Below, piece by piece: positions 51,636 to 61,069 of a stretch of DNA of 64,000 bases. Numbering within the stretch: position 1 is the first letter of the stretch; every line of letters begins with the position of its first letter. Position numbers and translations under genes: made by a program. Under the pieces are notes generated by a model. It did no database searches, was not told the DNA's origin, and was given only the letters and a program-made list of their open reading frames with translations. The stretch is taken from NCBI GenBank assembly GCA_009711825.1, contig VEMY01000039.1:27255-91254 (forward strand), read 5' to 3'. This stretch comes from Bacillota bacterium. Lineage in GTDB: Bacteria; Bacillota; Proteinivoracia; UBA4975; VEMY01.

Positions 51636-52421
51636 ATGTTTCTAGAAACCTTAGGTGGCTCAATTTATTGCGAAGTCCACGGTCCGGAGAACCAGCCGGC
51701 ACTTGTCCTCACCCACGGCGCCGGCCTAAATTGCCGCATGTTCGACAGCCAAATTGCCGCACTGAAGGATAAGTACCGGATAGTGGTTTGGGATATGCCC
51801 GGGCACGGCCGCTCCCACAAACTGGACGGTCCACTGCCGTTCACTGAGCAGTCGACCAATATCATCGCAATACTAGATGCGCTCAATATCAAGCAGGCGG
51901 TGTTGGGCGGCCAGTCGCTGGGGAGCTGGGTGAGTCAACACGCAGCTGTCCTTTACCCGGAGCGAATCCAGGCCATTATCAGTATTAGCGGCGTACCGCT
52001 TGAAAAAGGCACATCAAAACTTGAAGATTTTATGTTCAAGGTCATGAACAATACCTTCCTGGTGCTGCCGCAAAAGTCGGTTTTTCGCTGGGTTGCCCGG
52101 CAGAAGGCGACAACGCCGGCGGCCCAGACCTTTGCCGAACAGTCAATGAACGAGATTGGCGTCAAACAGTTCTATTACATTATGCAGGGCATGCTGGCGG
52201 CAGGCAGCACAAAAATCTCCGCACCCAGCCAGCCGCTCCTTTTAACCCATGGCGAACACGAGATGCCAAAATATGTAGCAAAGGCCAACGCCCGCTGGCA
52301 TGCCTCAATTCCCGGCAGCAAGTATGTGGTTCTGCCAGGAGCAGGACACAACGGAAACCAGGACAATCCCCAAGCGTTCAACGAGGCGGTCCTCTCCTTC
52401 CTGGCGGAAATCGGCCTCTAA
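51636..52421 (+). CDS. alpha/beta hydrolase
   Basis: 261 residues of the alpha/beta-hydrolase fold. HGAGLNCRMF forms the oxyanion region, GGQSLGSWVS the nucleophile elbow (Ser), and PGAGHNGNQDNP the catalytic His. GHGRSHKLDGPLPFTEQS belongs to the cap entrance. Substrate unknown; esterase or peroxidase-like roles are both possible. AATGGAGGTG precedes ATG 51636. A perfect TATAAT at 51601-51606 lacks a clear -35. It is convergent with the MalT-like gene, with 1 nt between the stops. Confidence 0.85.
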   Translation: MFLETLGGSIYCEVHGPENQPALVLTHGAGLNCRMFDSQIAALKDKYRIVVWDMPGHGRSHKLDGPLPFTEQSTNIIAILDALNIKQAVLGGQSLGSWVSQHAAVLYPERIQAIISISGVPLEKGTSKLEDFMFKVMNNTFLVLPQKSVFRWVARQKATTPAAQTFAEQSMNEIGVKQFYYIMQGMLAAGSTKISAPSQPLLLTHGEHEMPKYVAKANARWHASIPGSKYVVLPGAGHNGNQDNPQAFNEAVLSFLAEIGL

Positions 52422-52422
52422 A

Positions 52423-55098
52423 TCAGGAGAGTAAGTTTAACTCCCTCGCCCGGGCCACAGCCCGGGTTCTGCTTTTAACGCCTAATTTTCCGTATATGTT
52501 GCCGGTATGCCACTTTACAGTCCCCTCAGTCAAAAAGAGCTCCCTGGCAATATCCTGATTGGAAAATCCCTGGCCAATCAGAGTAAGCACCTCCAATTCC
52601 CGGGCGCTCAATTCCTCCACAAGGCTGCCTTGTTCTGCCTTACTGGAAAAATCCACATGGGCAAGAATATCTTGAATATACCCGGCAAGTACCGGACTTG
52701 CATTAGCATTAAGCCAGGAGAACACTTGGGCAAAACAAGATTCCAGCCCCTGTATTTCATCCAGAAAAACCTGGAAATATCCCTCACCCATGCCAATGGA
52801 GAGGGCTTGTTTGAGGTGATGCGCAGCAGCACGCATATTACCCGCCATCAATTCCAGTCGACAAAACGATAGCAATGCCTCTATCCGCAAACCAACACCC
52901 ATTCTCCCGGTAGCAATCAACGCATTTAAGATTTTACCTGCCTCTTGATTTTTACTTTCCGCTACCAACACCCGTGCCAAGGTCAGGTATGCTGCTTCTT
53001 GTCCACCAGATATCGCCACCTGCTCCCGAACACCGATTTCTGCAAGCGTCTCCCGAGCCAGCTCCGGATTTCCCGCTGCCAATTGCAATCTGGCCTTCCA
53101 AACAGCTGCAGGCAAAGTCACAAAACCGGGCAGCCCTGACTGCTGGTGAATGATCTCAATCTGACCGACCGCAGCCAACGCCGTGCCCAACTTGCCCCGG
53201 GAAAACGAAACTGCAATCTGAAACAGATAATTGAAGCCCAGTGTCGGCTTCTCCAATTCACTAATCTCCAGACTATGTGCCACCATGCGTTCTGCAGCTT
53301 CCAAATTACCCTGCTCTCTGGTTAGCGCCCCTTGCAGGCCCCAGATTATTCCCGCTCGTGGAACTCCAGTCAACCCGTGTTCTGAGATATATTGCTGCAG
53401 CTGTTCAAGCAATATCTGCATCTGCTGCAACTTACCCCCGGCCCAGAGATTGTTGACTGCTTTAACTCCGGAAGTCAATACGACATAGGGATTGGAAATT
53501 TTCTTGCTCTCTCGATAGGCTGACATATAATCTATATGCGCTCCATCCCAATCATTGGCGAGGGTTTTTGCGTCCCCGGCATTTATTGCCGCCGAAATCC
53601 GCCAGAAAGGCTTATTCGAAGGCAACATTTTCAGGGCCCGCTCGGCCAGTTCATGAGCCCGGTCAAGCTCATTCTCAAATATAGAATAATAAGCCTGAAC
53701 CACCGCTAACATACCGGCAAACTCATGTTGGTCTCCCCGATCGCTGCCGCTGTGGCCAACCGCAGACCGCAGGCATGCCCGGGCCTCTTCTTTACCTTCA
53801 TCGATCAGATGAAATAGCGCCCTATAAATCAGTAAGCGTGGGCGGGCCTCCAGACAGTCGATTGGCAGTCGATCAAGCCAATTGGTTAACTGTCGCCTGC
53901 CCTGGGAGAACCACAAATCATCGATATGTTCCTGGAGAATTGACGCTGCCCGCTCTGGCGAGCCTGCAATTAAGGCATACCTGATTGCCTCTGACGGAGC
54001 TCCGGAATCCAAGAAGAAATCAATCGCCCGCTGATATAACTGGGCAACTTGCCGGTCATCGCAAGTCTTATGTAATTGCTGCCGGAGCAGGTCACCAAAC
54101 AGGGCATGGTAACGAAACCAGGTTCGTTTACCGTCCATATGCACTAAAAACAGGTTTTCCTGCTCGATTCGTCTGAGCATGGCGGCGCTCTCATTGCCTC
54201 CGGTAACAGCTTTACACAGCGGGACATTTAACTGGCGCAACACAGAGGTTTTAAGCAGGAAATCCTTGAGCGAAGTCTCAAGGCGGGAAAAAACCTCTTC
54301 GTAAAGAAAGGCCATGGCGTGGTGTTTGCTACCCGCCAAATGCTCGATAAACTCTGCTTTCTCAGGGTTCTGAACCAGGGATAATGCTGCGAGCTGAAGA
54401 CCCGCACCCCAGCCTTCAGTTTGATTATGCAGCACTTTCAGATTGTCAGCAGTCAAATGAAGCTTAAAAATTTGGGCCAATAGCTGTTCGGTCTCATCCA
54501 AAGTGAACTTTAGGGTAGCCTGGCGGGCCTCGACTAAATTGTTTCTGGCCCGCATCTTGGCCAGTGGCCAAGGCGGATCAGCACGGGTCACCAAAACCAC
54601 ATGTGCTGACGGCGGCAAATTCTCAATAAAATACCACATGGATTTGTGGATAGTTCCATTCGTTATCAAATGATAGTCGTCAATCACCAAATGGACAGGA
54701 GCTTTCAGCGACTTAATGTCGTTCAACAGGGGAATCAGCATACTCTCAAACTCCAGAAGTTTACCCAAAGAGCCGGCCTGCAAAAGTGCCAGCGTGGTTT
54801 TTCCCATACCCTTTTCTACAGCTTGCAGGGCGGTTACAACATAGGTCCAAAAATGCAGAAAATCATCGTCTCTTTCATCTACAGACAGCCAGGCGACAGC
54901 TTCTTTTCTTTCATATAGCCAGTCCTGAACCACAGTAGTTTTTCCAAACCCGGCAGGGGCAGAAACTAAAGTAAGCTGACGGCTGAATTGCCGGGAGACA
55001 ATGAGATTGTCGCCTAGCAACTCTGTAATCCGTGGACGAGCAAACAACCCCGGCTTCTTCGGTGGCAGTGTTACTTTAATCTGCAACAAATTGTCCAT
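52423..55098 (-). CDS. LuxR-family ATP-dependent regulator, MalT-like
   Basis: About 891 residues. The N-terminal NTPase has Walker A APAGFGKTTVV (near residue 45) and a Walker B-like HLVIDDYHLI. A long helical middle (about residues 330-800) is built of TPR-like repeats. The C-terminal 65 residues are a LuxR helix-turn-helix (LSARELEVLTLIGQGFSNQD, EGTVKWHTGNIYGKLGV). Such STAND regulators bind a small ligand with the sensor arm and then oligomerise on DNA. AGGGGGT before ATG 55098 decides the start over 55158. Ligand and targets are not evident; the neighbouring hydrolase could be one target. Confidence 0.88.
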   Translation of the reverse strand: MDNLLQIKVTLPPKKPGLFARPRITELLGDNLIVSRQFSRQLTLVSAPAGFGKTTVVQDWLYERKEAVAWLSVDERDDDFLHFWTYVVTALQAVEKGMGKTTLALLQAGSLGKLLEFESMLIPLLNDIKSLKAPVHLVIDDYHLITNGTIHKSMWYFIENLPPSAHVVLVTRADPPWPLAKMRARNNLVEARQATLKFTLDETEQLLAQIFKLHLTADNLKVLHNQTEGWGAGLQLAALSLVQNPEKAEFIEHLAGSKHHAMAFLYEEVFSRLETSLKDFLLKTSVLRQLNVPLCKAVTGGNESAAMLRRIEQENLFLVHMDGKRTWFRYHALFGDLLRQQLHKTCDDRQVAQLYQRAIDFFLDSGAPSEAIRYALIAGSPERAASILQEHIDDLWFSQGRRQLTNWLDRLPIDCLEARPRLLIYRALFHLIDEGKEEARACLRSAVGHSGSDRGDQHEFAGMLAVVQAYYSIFENELDRAHELAERALKMLPSNKPFWRISAAINAGDAKTLANDWDGAHIDYMSAYRESKKISNPYVVLTSGVKAVNNLWAGGKLQQMQILLEQLQQYISEHGLTGVPRAGIIWGLQGALTREQGNLEAAERMVAHSLEISELEKPTLGFNYLFQIAVSFSRGKLGTALAAVGQIEIIHQQSGLPGFVTLPAAVWKARLQLAAGNPELARETLAEIGVREQVAISGGQEAAYLTLARVLVAESKNQEAGKILNALIATGRMGVGLRIEALLSFCRLELMAGNMRAAAHHLKQALSIGMGEGYFQVFLDEIQGLESCFAQVFSWLNANASPVLAGYIQDILAHVDFSSKAEQGSLVEELSARELEVLTLIGQGFSNQDIARELFLTEGTVKWHTGNIYGKLGVKSRTRAVARARELNLLS

Positions 55099-55235
55099 CA
55101 GATTACCCCCTGACCAACTCATTTTGCTATTATAGATTTCGCCAGGATTAAGTGGCATCCTTCATATAATCAGAAATATAAGCGCTGCAGGATGGAAACC
55201 TGTTTATGTGGAATAACGCCAGTGAGGTGATAATA

Positions 55236-55727
55236 TTGAAGCTGCTTAAGGCAATTCTCATATTGCCGGGCACAGTTGGTCTGCTGATTCCATTCAGCAT
55301 ACTAACTCTTACCGGTGGCGATTTTCGTCCGCATTCTCCGACTAACATTATGTTTTGGCTGGGCCTTGGTTTCTTGGTGGCCGGCATTTCGTTGGGCATC
55401 TGGACAGTGAGCCTCTTTAGTAAGCTGGGGAAAGGCACTCCCGCGCCCTGGGAACCGCCGCGCAAATTGGTTGTCGCTGGCCCCTACCGCCACGTCCGCA
55501 ACCCCATGATTACCGGCATGATACTAATTCTCTCCGGTCAGGCAATAATTCTGGGCTCTGGAGCTCTTGCTATATGGGCTGCTGTATTCTTTATCGGCAA
55601 TGCAATCTATTTTCCCCTGGCAGAAGAAAAGGGGCTAAAGGACCGGTTTGGCAGCGATTATGTGGAATACATGGACAACGTGCCCCGCTGGCTTCCACGG
55701 CTCCGCCCCTGGAAACAGAGTAAGTAA
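55236..55727 (+). CDS. isoprenylcysteine carboxylmethyltransferase-like membrane enzyme
   Basis: About 163 residues with four hydrophobic segments. VVAGPYRHVRNPMITGM and a C-terminal Glu-containing helix (AEEKGLKDRFGSDYVEYM) are the motif pair of the ICMT/phospholipid methyltransferase family that binds S-adenosylmethionine. In bacteria the substrate is usually a lipid or unknown. GAGGTG before TTG 55236 decides the start; ATG 55206 has no SD. It diverges from the MalT-like gene and ends at a strong terminator. Confidence 0.82.
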   Translation: MKLLKAILILPGTVGLLIPFSILTLTGGDFRPHSPTNIMFWLGLGFLVAGISLGIWTVSLFSKLGKGTPAPWEPPRKLVVAGPYRHVRNPMITGMILILSGQAIILGSGALAIWAAVFFIGNAIYFPLAEEKGLKDRFGSDYVEYMDNVPRWLPRLRPWKQSK

Positions 55728-55794
55728 TGCCTAATCCGGCATAGCCATTGAATCCTCTTCCGAGCTATCGGCTCAGCAGAAAATAGGGCAAGAA

Positions 55795-55828
55795 AATATC
55801 CGGGTCTGAAACCCCGGATATTTTTGTT
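55795..55828 (+). terminator. intrinsic terminator
   Basis: Stem AATATCCGGGT / ACCCCGGATATT (one mismatch) with a short loop and five T. Confidence 0.8.
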
Positions 55829-55852
55829 GGTGGCCACGATGAGTCCGTAGCG

Positions 55853-57807
55853 CTATATGACTTGCCAGAAGTAAAATATCCAAGTCAACACAATCCCGGC
55901 GAAGGCAAAAAGAGTATAATGTAGCCTTCCAGCCAGTTTCCAATAAGATTTCTTCCAGGCAAGAACAGCAAAGATTACAATGGCAACTGCCAGCGCAACC
56001 ATCACGTATGAAAGCGCTAAATCATAAAACTTAGCCCATGTTGAAGGTTGCGTAAAGGCAGCGACCGGCAAACCGTACACAGGGTCGATGTCACTCTCGG
56101 TAATAAACCCGACGACAAACGCAACGGCGCACAGGCCCTGGATAACTGCCAACCGTTTTGCCCACTTTGCATCTTTCGCATGTTCCTTGGATTGAGCAAG
56201 CTTCCGACGCAGCTTAAGCACACCGGCCTTAATACCCCAGTATAGTAGGCTGCCAATCATTATCAAAATGGAACCAAACAACATAATAAAGGTTATTCCA
56301 AATGTCTCATACCATTCAGCCCGCGAATAGCTCATCGGACCATCACTGATTAGCATAATTTTCCCCATGGGGTCTTTCGAGAATACAATTGTGCGGAAAT
56401 CTCCACCATAGTCCTGTGCTCTGCCTTCTCTTAGATTATGATACACCCCCTGTTCTACTTCCACGAACCTATTTGTTTCTTCCAGGTGGGTAACCAACAA
56501 ATAGCCCTCTTCATCGACACTTACATGAATTACGCCCATAAAAAGGCTTTGAAATTTATCTACATTGGTAAGGGCCCGCCGGTTTTGATGATATTCACCA
56601 ACGAACTCCTGGGAACGTTCAGCCATATCTGCAGGCGCACCTGGAGCAGGCGCCTCTTCACCAGGAAAATACCTGTCCATAAACCCTTGAAATACTTCAA
56701 GATTTACGAGATAGCTTCCACCGCTATGAGAGATGAAAAATCCTACTTCTTCATCTGGAAGCAGATAGAGTCCTGTATCATAGAGCATAGTCCCACCGGG
56801 ATATGGAATACATCGTGGCTGTTCACTGTGGCCTTTAAAAAACCATGGGCCATCCCGTCCAATCGGGGATGATGAGTAAATTGTTCGCTAAACATCTTGC
56901 TCACCGTTTGCTCCAGCAAAATGGTTTCGCCGTTTAACTGCCCTCCCTGAAGATAAGCCAGCATAAACCTGGCCATATCAGAAGCGCTGCTACTCATACT
57001 GCCAGAGGGCTCGGACATAAATTCAAATTTCCCCTCACGAAACTCCCCATCTACATACCGATAGGCTTTAGACATGTTCTCAGCCAAACCGGCAGGTAAT
57101 GGCTGCTCAAATGTACTGTTTTTCATGCCCAAGGGGCTGTAAATAAACTCTTCAACATATTGGGAAAAAGGCACTCCTGATACAACCTCAACTATATACC
57201 CTGCTAATATAGTCCCATAATTTGAATAGGCGCTAACCTCGCCAGGAGGAAATAACCTTGCTGGCCTCTGCTCGCGAACATACTGAGCAAGAGGCATCAG
57301 GTCTTCCTCAGTAAGCGAAAACACACCCGTGAGTTTATCTTCAAATCCTGGCGTGTGGGACATAAGATGTCTCAAGGTTATTGGACCTACATCCTCTCTT
57401 TGCCTTCCATACTCCAGCTCGGAGGGAATCTCAAAGTCTAAGTACTGGTTAACATCCGTATCTAAGTCCAGCTTCCCTTGCTCTACCAACTGCATAACCG
57501 CTGTCCAGGTAAACAGCTTGGATGTAGACCCAATTCGAAACAGTGTTTTATCAGGGGCTACAGGCAATTCCTTTTCAATATCCGAAAAGCCGTAGCCCTT
57601 TGCTAATATTACTTCTCCTGACGCGACAACTGAGACAGTTAGATTCGGCACGTCAAACTCAGCCATCTGTTCAGCGATAACTGAATCCAAAAAGGCCTCC
57701 AGATCGGTGGCATCTAAGGGCGGCGCTGATGCTGACGCCGGGTTGAGGTTCATACCAAACATTAGTGTTAATAAACCAATTAAGGATAAGGTTAAGAACT
57801 TTTTCAT
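55853..57807 (-). pseudogene. beta-lactamase family serine hydrolase with membrane tail, frameshifted
   Basis: From ATG 57807 (after AGAGG) a signal peptide (MKKFLTLSLIGLLTLMFG, then NPASASA) leads into a class C beta-lactamase fold: FRIGSTSKLF gives the SxxK Ser and Lys, and SAYSNYG gives YxN. After LDGMAHGFLKATVN the frame goes wrong and stops at 56743. The other frame carries on as YPGGTMLYDTGLYLLPDEEV, then a second half with three or four membrane segments ending at 55853. One base is missing near 56800-56810. The joined product would be about 650 residues, exported and membrane-bound. Decay or sequencing error; substrate unknown. Confidence 0.75.
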
Positions 57808-57986
57808 ATCTATCATTCCTCTCGGCAAGTTGTCTTTGGACAGTTTACCTAAGCGAAATATATTAAAAAACGCAATGCAGGACAATACTGCGCCAAATAT
57901 GTTAGCAATGTGTAACGGGAGAGTCATTATAAGGACTTGTTGTCCTATAGGCCTAAAAAACCACCAGGACGATTTCAGGCAATAGA

Positions 57987-58032
57987 AATCCTCCCCCAGA
58001 AGCTTCTACACGTCAGCCTTCGGGGGAGGATT
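57987..58032. repeat. strong hairpin beyond the ABC/CPBP gene
   Basis: AATCCTCCCCC pairs with GGGGGAGGATT across 24 nt that contain an inner GAAG/CTTC pairing. The T tract is weak in both directions. It probably acts as terminator of the minus-strand transporter genes, or as a processing site. Confidence 0.45.
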
Positions 58033-58069
58033 GTTGCAATTGCACATGTTATTTGGTTTACTCGGTTGG

Positions 58070-60085
58070 CTACCTGCTCAGAAAAGTATCTACTCCTTTT
58101 TCAGTCCCGAGGAGCTTATAACCCAGCAGCGCCGTGCCAACGGCAACGGCCAGCCATATCAAACCGTTCAGCAAGGGATTACCGGTAAACAGTACCATCT
58201 CAGAAACATTCTCCGTGGCCTCAGGATAGAACATACTGGCTACGGCGACACCGTTGTTCACAAAATGCATCAGCGCCGGCACCAGGATAGAGCCAGTTTT
58301 GAACAGCGCCAGGGTAAAGGCCAAGCCAAGGATAAAAGTCGGGGGCAGACGGATGAACTCAATGTGCATCAAAGAAAACATCAAACTGGTCAGGAATATT
58401 GCCGTCCCCGGCTTCACCCTCCCCTCCAGGGAAGAGAATACAAATCCCCGGAAGAACAGTTCCTCGCCGATGGCAGGTAACAGGGCCACAACCAGCAAGC
58501 TCACCCAGAGATTGCTGCCTCTCAAGGCATAGGTCAACTGCTCGGCAACTTCTTCGCCCTGGAGAAAGAAATGCAGCATTAGGTTGGCCAGAAGATTAAC
58601 TGCGATAAACGCCCCCAGCCATAAAAGCAATGCGCCCAACACTTCCCTGAGGCGTGGCAGTTTCAGTTTGAATGTGTTTCTTAAATCTGCCTTCAAATAA
58701 AGTGCAGCGAGGATCGGCAGGGCTGCAATCAGCGCCTGGGTGGCGGCAATGCCGTAAAAGCCCAGTCTGATCATAAACAACGAACTGAGATAGAACATCG
58801 CCAACATGCCGAAAATATATAAAATCAACCCGTCACTGGGGCTAATCCTGGCCCCGGGAATAATATTGCTCCTTCTTTCCAGCAAGTTTAGGCCACTGCC
58901 AGCGCCGAAAAGAACGTCCTCAGAATTATAGATTTTTGCCAGGGCAATTACTGCGAGCACAGCATAGCCGATATTGCTGACGAGGACAATCGCCATATTG
59001 GCAAGATCGTAGTTGAGAATGAGCACATCTTTAATCAGCAAGAGAATATTCACCACAGGTATTGCCGCCGTTGCACTACTCAAGTTAAGGTCTGGAATCA
59101 TTGTCACCATGGACGGCAACATGAAAATCAGCAGCACCGGCGTAATATAGTTATTGGCCTCTTTAAAGCTCTTGGCAAAGGATGTCACACAGAGAATCAC
59201 GGCGCTGACAAACAGCGAAAACACAAGAATACATACAAAGGTAATAAGCAGAGGCAAAACCAGGGCGCTGACATTCAAGTCCATTGTAACACCAATCAGC
59301 CCGCTAACCAGAAATCCCCCCACCAGCGGAAGGGAAACGAAGTTTAGAACAGCTGAGGCTACTGCCACACTGGCCACAGCGAAGAATTTGCCGGCCATTA
59401 ACTCTAGATTGCTCAGAGGCAGGGTGAGCAATGTTTCCAAGGTACCCCGCTCCTTTTCCCCCGAGGTCACATCAATAGCCGGATACACGGCGCCGGTAAC
59501 TACCCCTACCACCAAAAAGAAGGGCAAGATTGAACCTAAAAACATCCCGGTCTTTTCTTCATCGGCGGCCGTATCTGCCATTCGATGGCCGATTGGCTCT
59601 AGGACAATCTCGGGATCCAGACCAGCCGTCTCCAGCTGCTCCCGAGTCAGCAACCGCTGATAATCTCCAAGCAGCTGCCGCACCCGGTTGGCGGCGCTAC
59701 TACTGCCGGATTGTGCCGAATTATAATGAATCGTATATACATCCCGGCCGTTCTCCTCGGCCAGCGTTACATAGGCAGCAATCTCCCCGCTATCCAACGC
59801 TTCCTCTAAATTCCGGGGGTATTCAGGCTTAAGCCTGTACTTTTCGTAATCGGCAATCAGGCTGCCCAAACTGATTTCCATGGGAAAGTCAAAAGCTACT
59901 TCGAACTCCCGTTCAACTTCGGTCCGGGCAAGCATCATCCCCACCTGGGACCCAACCAGTAGCAAGAGCGGATAGAGAATCAGGGGCAGCAATATCATTA
60001 TTGCCAAAGTGCGCTTATCCCGCAGGACATCGAGTATTTCTTTTTTATACACCGCAAACAAGGCTCTGGTTCTGAAATTAGCCAA
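58070..60085 (-). CDS. NatB-like ABC exporter permease fused to a CPBP intramembrane protease domain
   Basis: About 671 residues. The first half is an ABC-2 permease: KKEILDVLRDKRTLAIMILLP is the membrane entry, followed by a large outside loop and FLVVGVVTGAVYPAIDVTSGEKERGTLETLL, as in NatB. The second half carries the CPBP (CAAX protease/Abi) motifs GEELFFRGFVFSSLEG (Glu-Glu and Arg), SLMFSLMHIEF (His) and ALMHFVNNG. TTG 60085 overlaps the ATPase stop by 8 bp as TTGGCTAA; GTG 60094 is possible. The export substrate is unknown; the family exports sodium or toxic compounds. Confidence 0.85.
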   Translation of the reverse strand: MANFRTRALFAVYKKEILDVLRDKRTLAIMILLPLILYPLLLLVGSQVGMMLARTEVEREFEVAFDFPMEISLGSLIADYEKYRLKPEYPRNLEEALDSGEIAAYVTLAEENGRDVYTIHYNSAQSGSSSAANRVRQLLGDYQRLLTREQLETAGLDPEIVLEPIGHRMADTAADEEKTGMFLGSILPFFLVVGVVTGAVYPAIDVTSGEKERGTLETLLTLPLSNLELMAGKFFAVASVAVASAVLNFVSLPLVGGFLVSGLIGVTMDLNVSALVLPLLITFVCILVFSLFVSAVILCVTSFAKSFKEANNYITPVLLIFMLPSMVTMIPDLNLSSATAAIPVVNILLLIKDVLILNYDLANMAIVLVSNIGYAVLAVIALAKIYNSEDVLFGAGSGLNLLERRSNIIPGARISPSDGLILYIFGMLAMFYLSSLFMIRLGFYGIAATQALIAALPILAALYLKADLRNTFKLKLPRLREVLGALLLWLGAFIAVNLLANLMLHFFLQGEEVAEQLTYALRGSNLWVSLLVVALLPAIGEELFFRGFVFSSLEGRVKPGTAIFLTSLMFSLMHIEFIRLPPTFILGLAFTLALFKTGSILVPALMHFVNNGVAVASMFYPEATENVSEMVLFTGNPLLNGLIWLAVAVGTALLGYKLLGTEKGVDTFLSR

Positions 60086-60851
60086 CCAACTCACCCCTCT
60101 CCCGAAGCAGAGCGATAAAAGCGTCCCGGACATTGTCGGTTCCGGTCTCATGCTTCAGCTCATCAGGACTGCCCTCAGCGATGGCAATCCCTTTATGCAA
60201 GAGAATAATTTTGTTGCAGATGGTCTCAGCCTCTTCCATGTAGTGGGTCGAATAAACCACACCCTTGCCCCGTGCACTCTCGGCCTGCATAAATTCTATT
60301 ATCGAGTGGCTGCTGAGCACATCCAGGCCCAGGGTCGGCTCGTCAAATATGTACAAACTCGGCGAATGCACAAGGCACCGGGCTATCGACACCCGTTGAG
60401 TCTGACCGGTTGAGAGGTGTTCAATGCGTTCGTCGGCAAACTCGTCAATTGCCAGGAGGGTAATCACCTCTTCAACCCGGGCCACCGCCGTCTCCCTGGG
60501 AATATCGTAGAGCTCGCTGAAAATCAGCAACAGTTCCCGGGGCGTCATGCGTCCATAGAGCTTTGTATTCCCGGATAAATAGCCGATGGAGCGCTTGTAG
60601 CGGTTGGGGTCTTGGGCAACACTGCGCCCCGACAATGTAACAATCCCAGAGCTAGGTGTCATTATCCCCCCCACCATGCGGAGCAGAGTTGTCTTGCCGG
60701 CACCATTGGGACCCAGGATGCCAAATATATCACCGGGCTCAACTGTAAAACTTAAATCGTTCACTGCCAGGAATTCCTCACGGCGATTCTTTTCGCCCTT
60801 TATCTTAACGGAGCGCGCAAATTTTTTGCTTAGATTCTCAACTCTCAGCAC
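60078..60851 (-). CDS. natA: NatA-like ABC transporter ATPase
   Basis: About 257 residues. Walker A GPNGAGKTTLLRM, Q-loop-like YLSGNTKLYGRMTP, signature HLSTGQTQRVSIA, Walker B YIFDEPTLGLD and the H-loop VYSTHYMEEAE are present. The SGNTKLYGRMT segment and context with a NatB-like permease indicate the NatA type. GTG 60851 lies 8 nt after AGAGAGG; GTG 60860 is possible. It is encoded just upstream of the permease, behind a leader with a terminator. Confidence 0.85.
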   Translation of the reverse strand: MLRVENLSKKFARSVKIKGEKNRREEFLAVNDLSFTVEPGDIFGILGPNGAGKTTLLRMVGGIMTPSSGIVTLSGRSVAQDPNRYKRSIGYLSGNTKLYGRMTPRELLLIFSELYDIPRETAVARVEEVITLLAIDEFADERIEHLSTGQTQRVSIARCLVHSPSLYIFDEPTLGLDVLSSHSIIEFMQAESARGKGVVYSTHYMEEAETICNKIILLHKGIAIAEGSPDELKHETGTDNVRDAFIALLRERGELVG

Positions 60852-60895
60852 AACTTTCACCTCTCTAAATCCAAGTTCGCTAGTAACTCCACAGA

Positions 60896-60924
60896 AATAA
60901 AAAACGCCGCCACATTCGGCGGCT
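60896..60924 (-). terminator. terminator-like hairpin in the natA leader (possible attenuator)
   Basis: On the minus strand GCCGCC / GGCGGC with a 6-nt loop is followed by GTTTTTTATT, about 45 nt before the natA start. The upstream gene already has its own terminator at 61034. A promoter-like TTGATT and TATAAG pair (61000-61020, spacing about 15) lies upstream, so the hairpin would be inside the natA transcript. Confidence 0.55.
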
Positions 60925-61033
60925 TAGTGGATGCCCTTACCCCAAATGTTTAATCTCCTGTAACTAACGTCAAAACAAATCCCTCTTCCTCACCTCATCT
61001 TATACAAAACATTCCACCAAATCAACACAAACA

Positions 61034-61060
61034 TAAAACCCTGCTGAGGCGCAGGGCTTA
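61034..61060 (-). terminator. intrinsic terminator of the DUF5050-like gene
   Basis: On the minus strand AAGCCCTGC / GCAGGGTTTT with a 6-nt loop. Confidence 0.75.
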
Positions 61061-61069
61061 TGTATTGAG

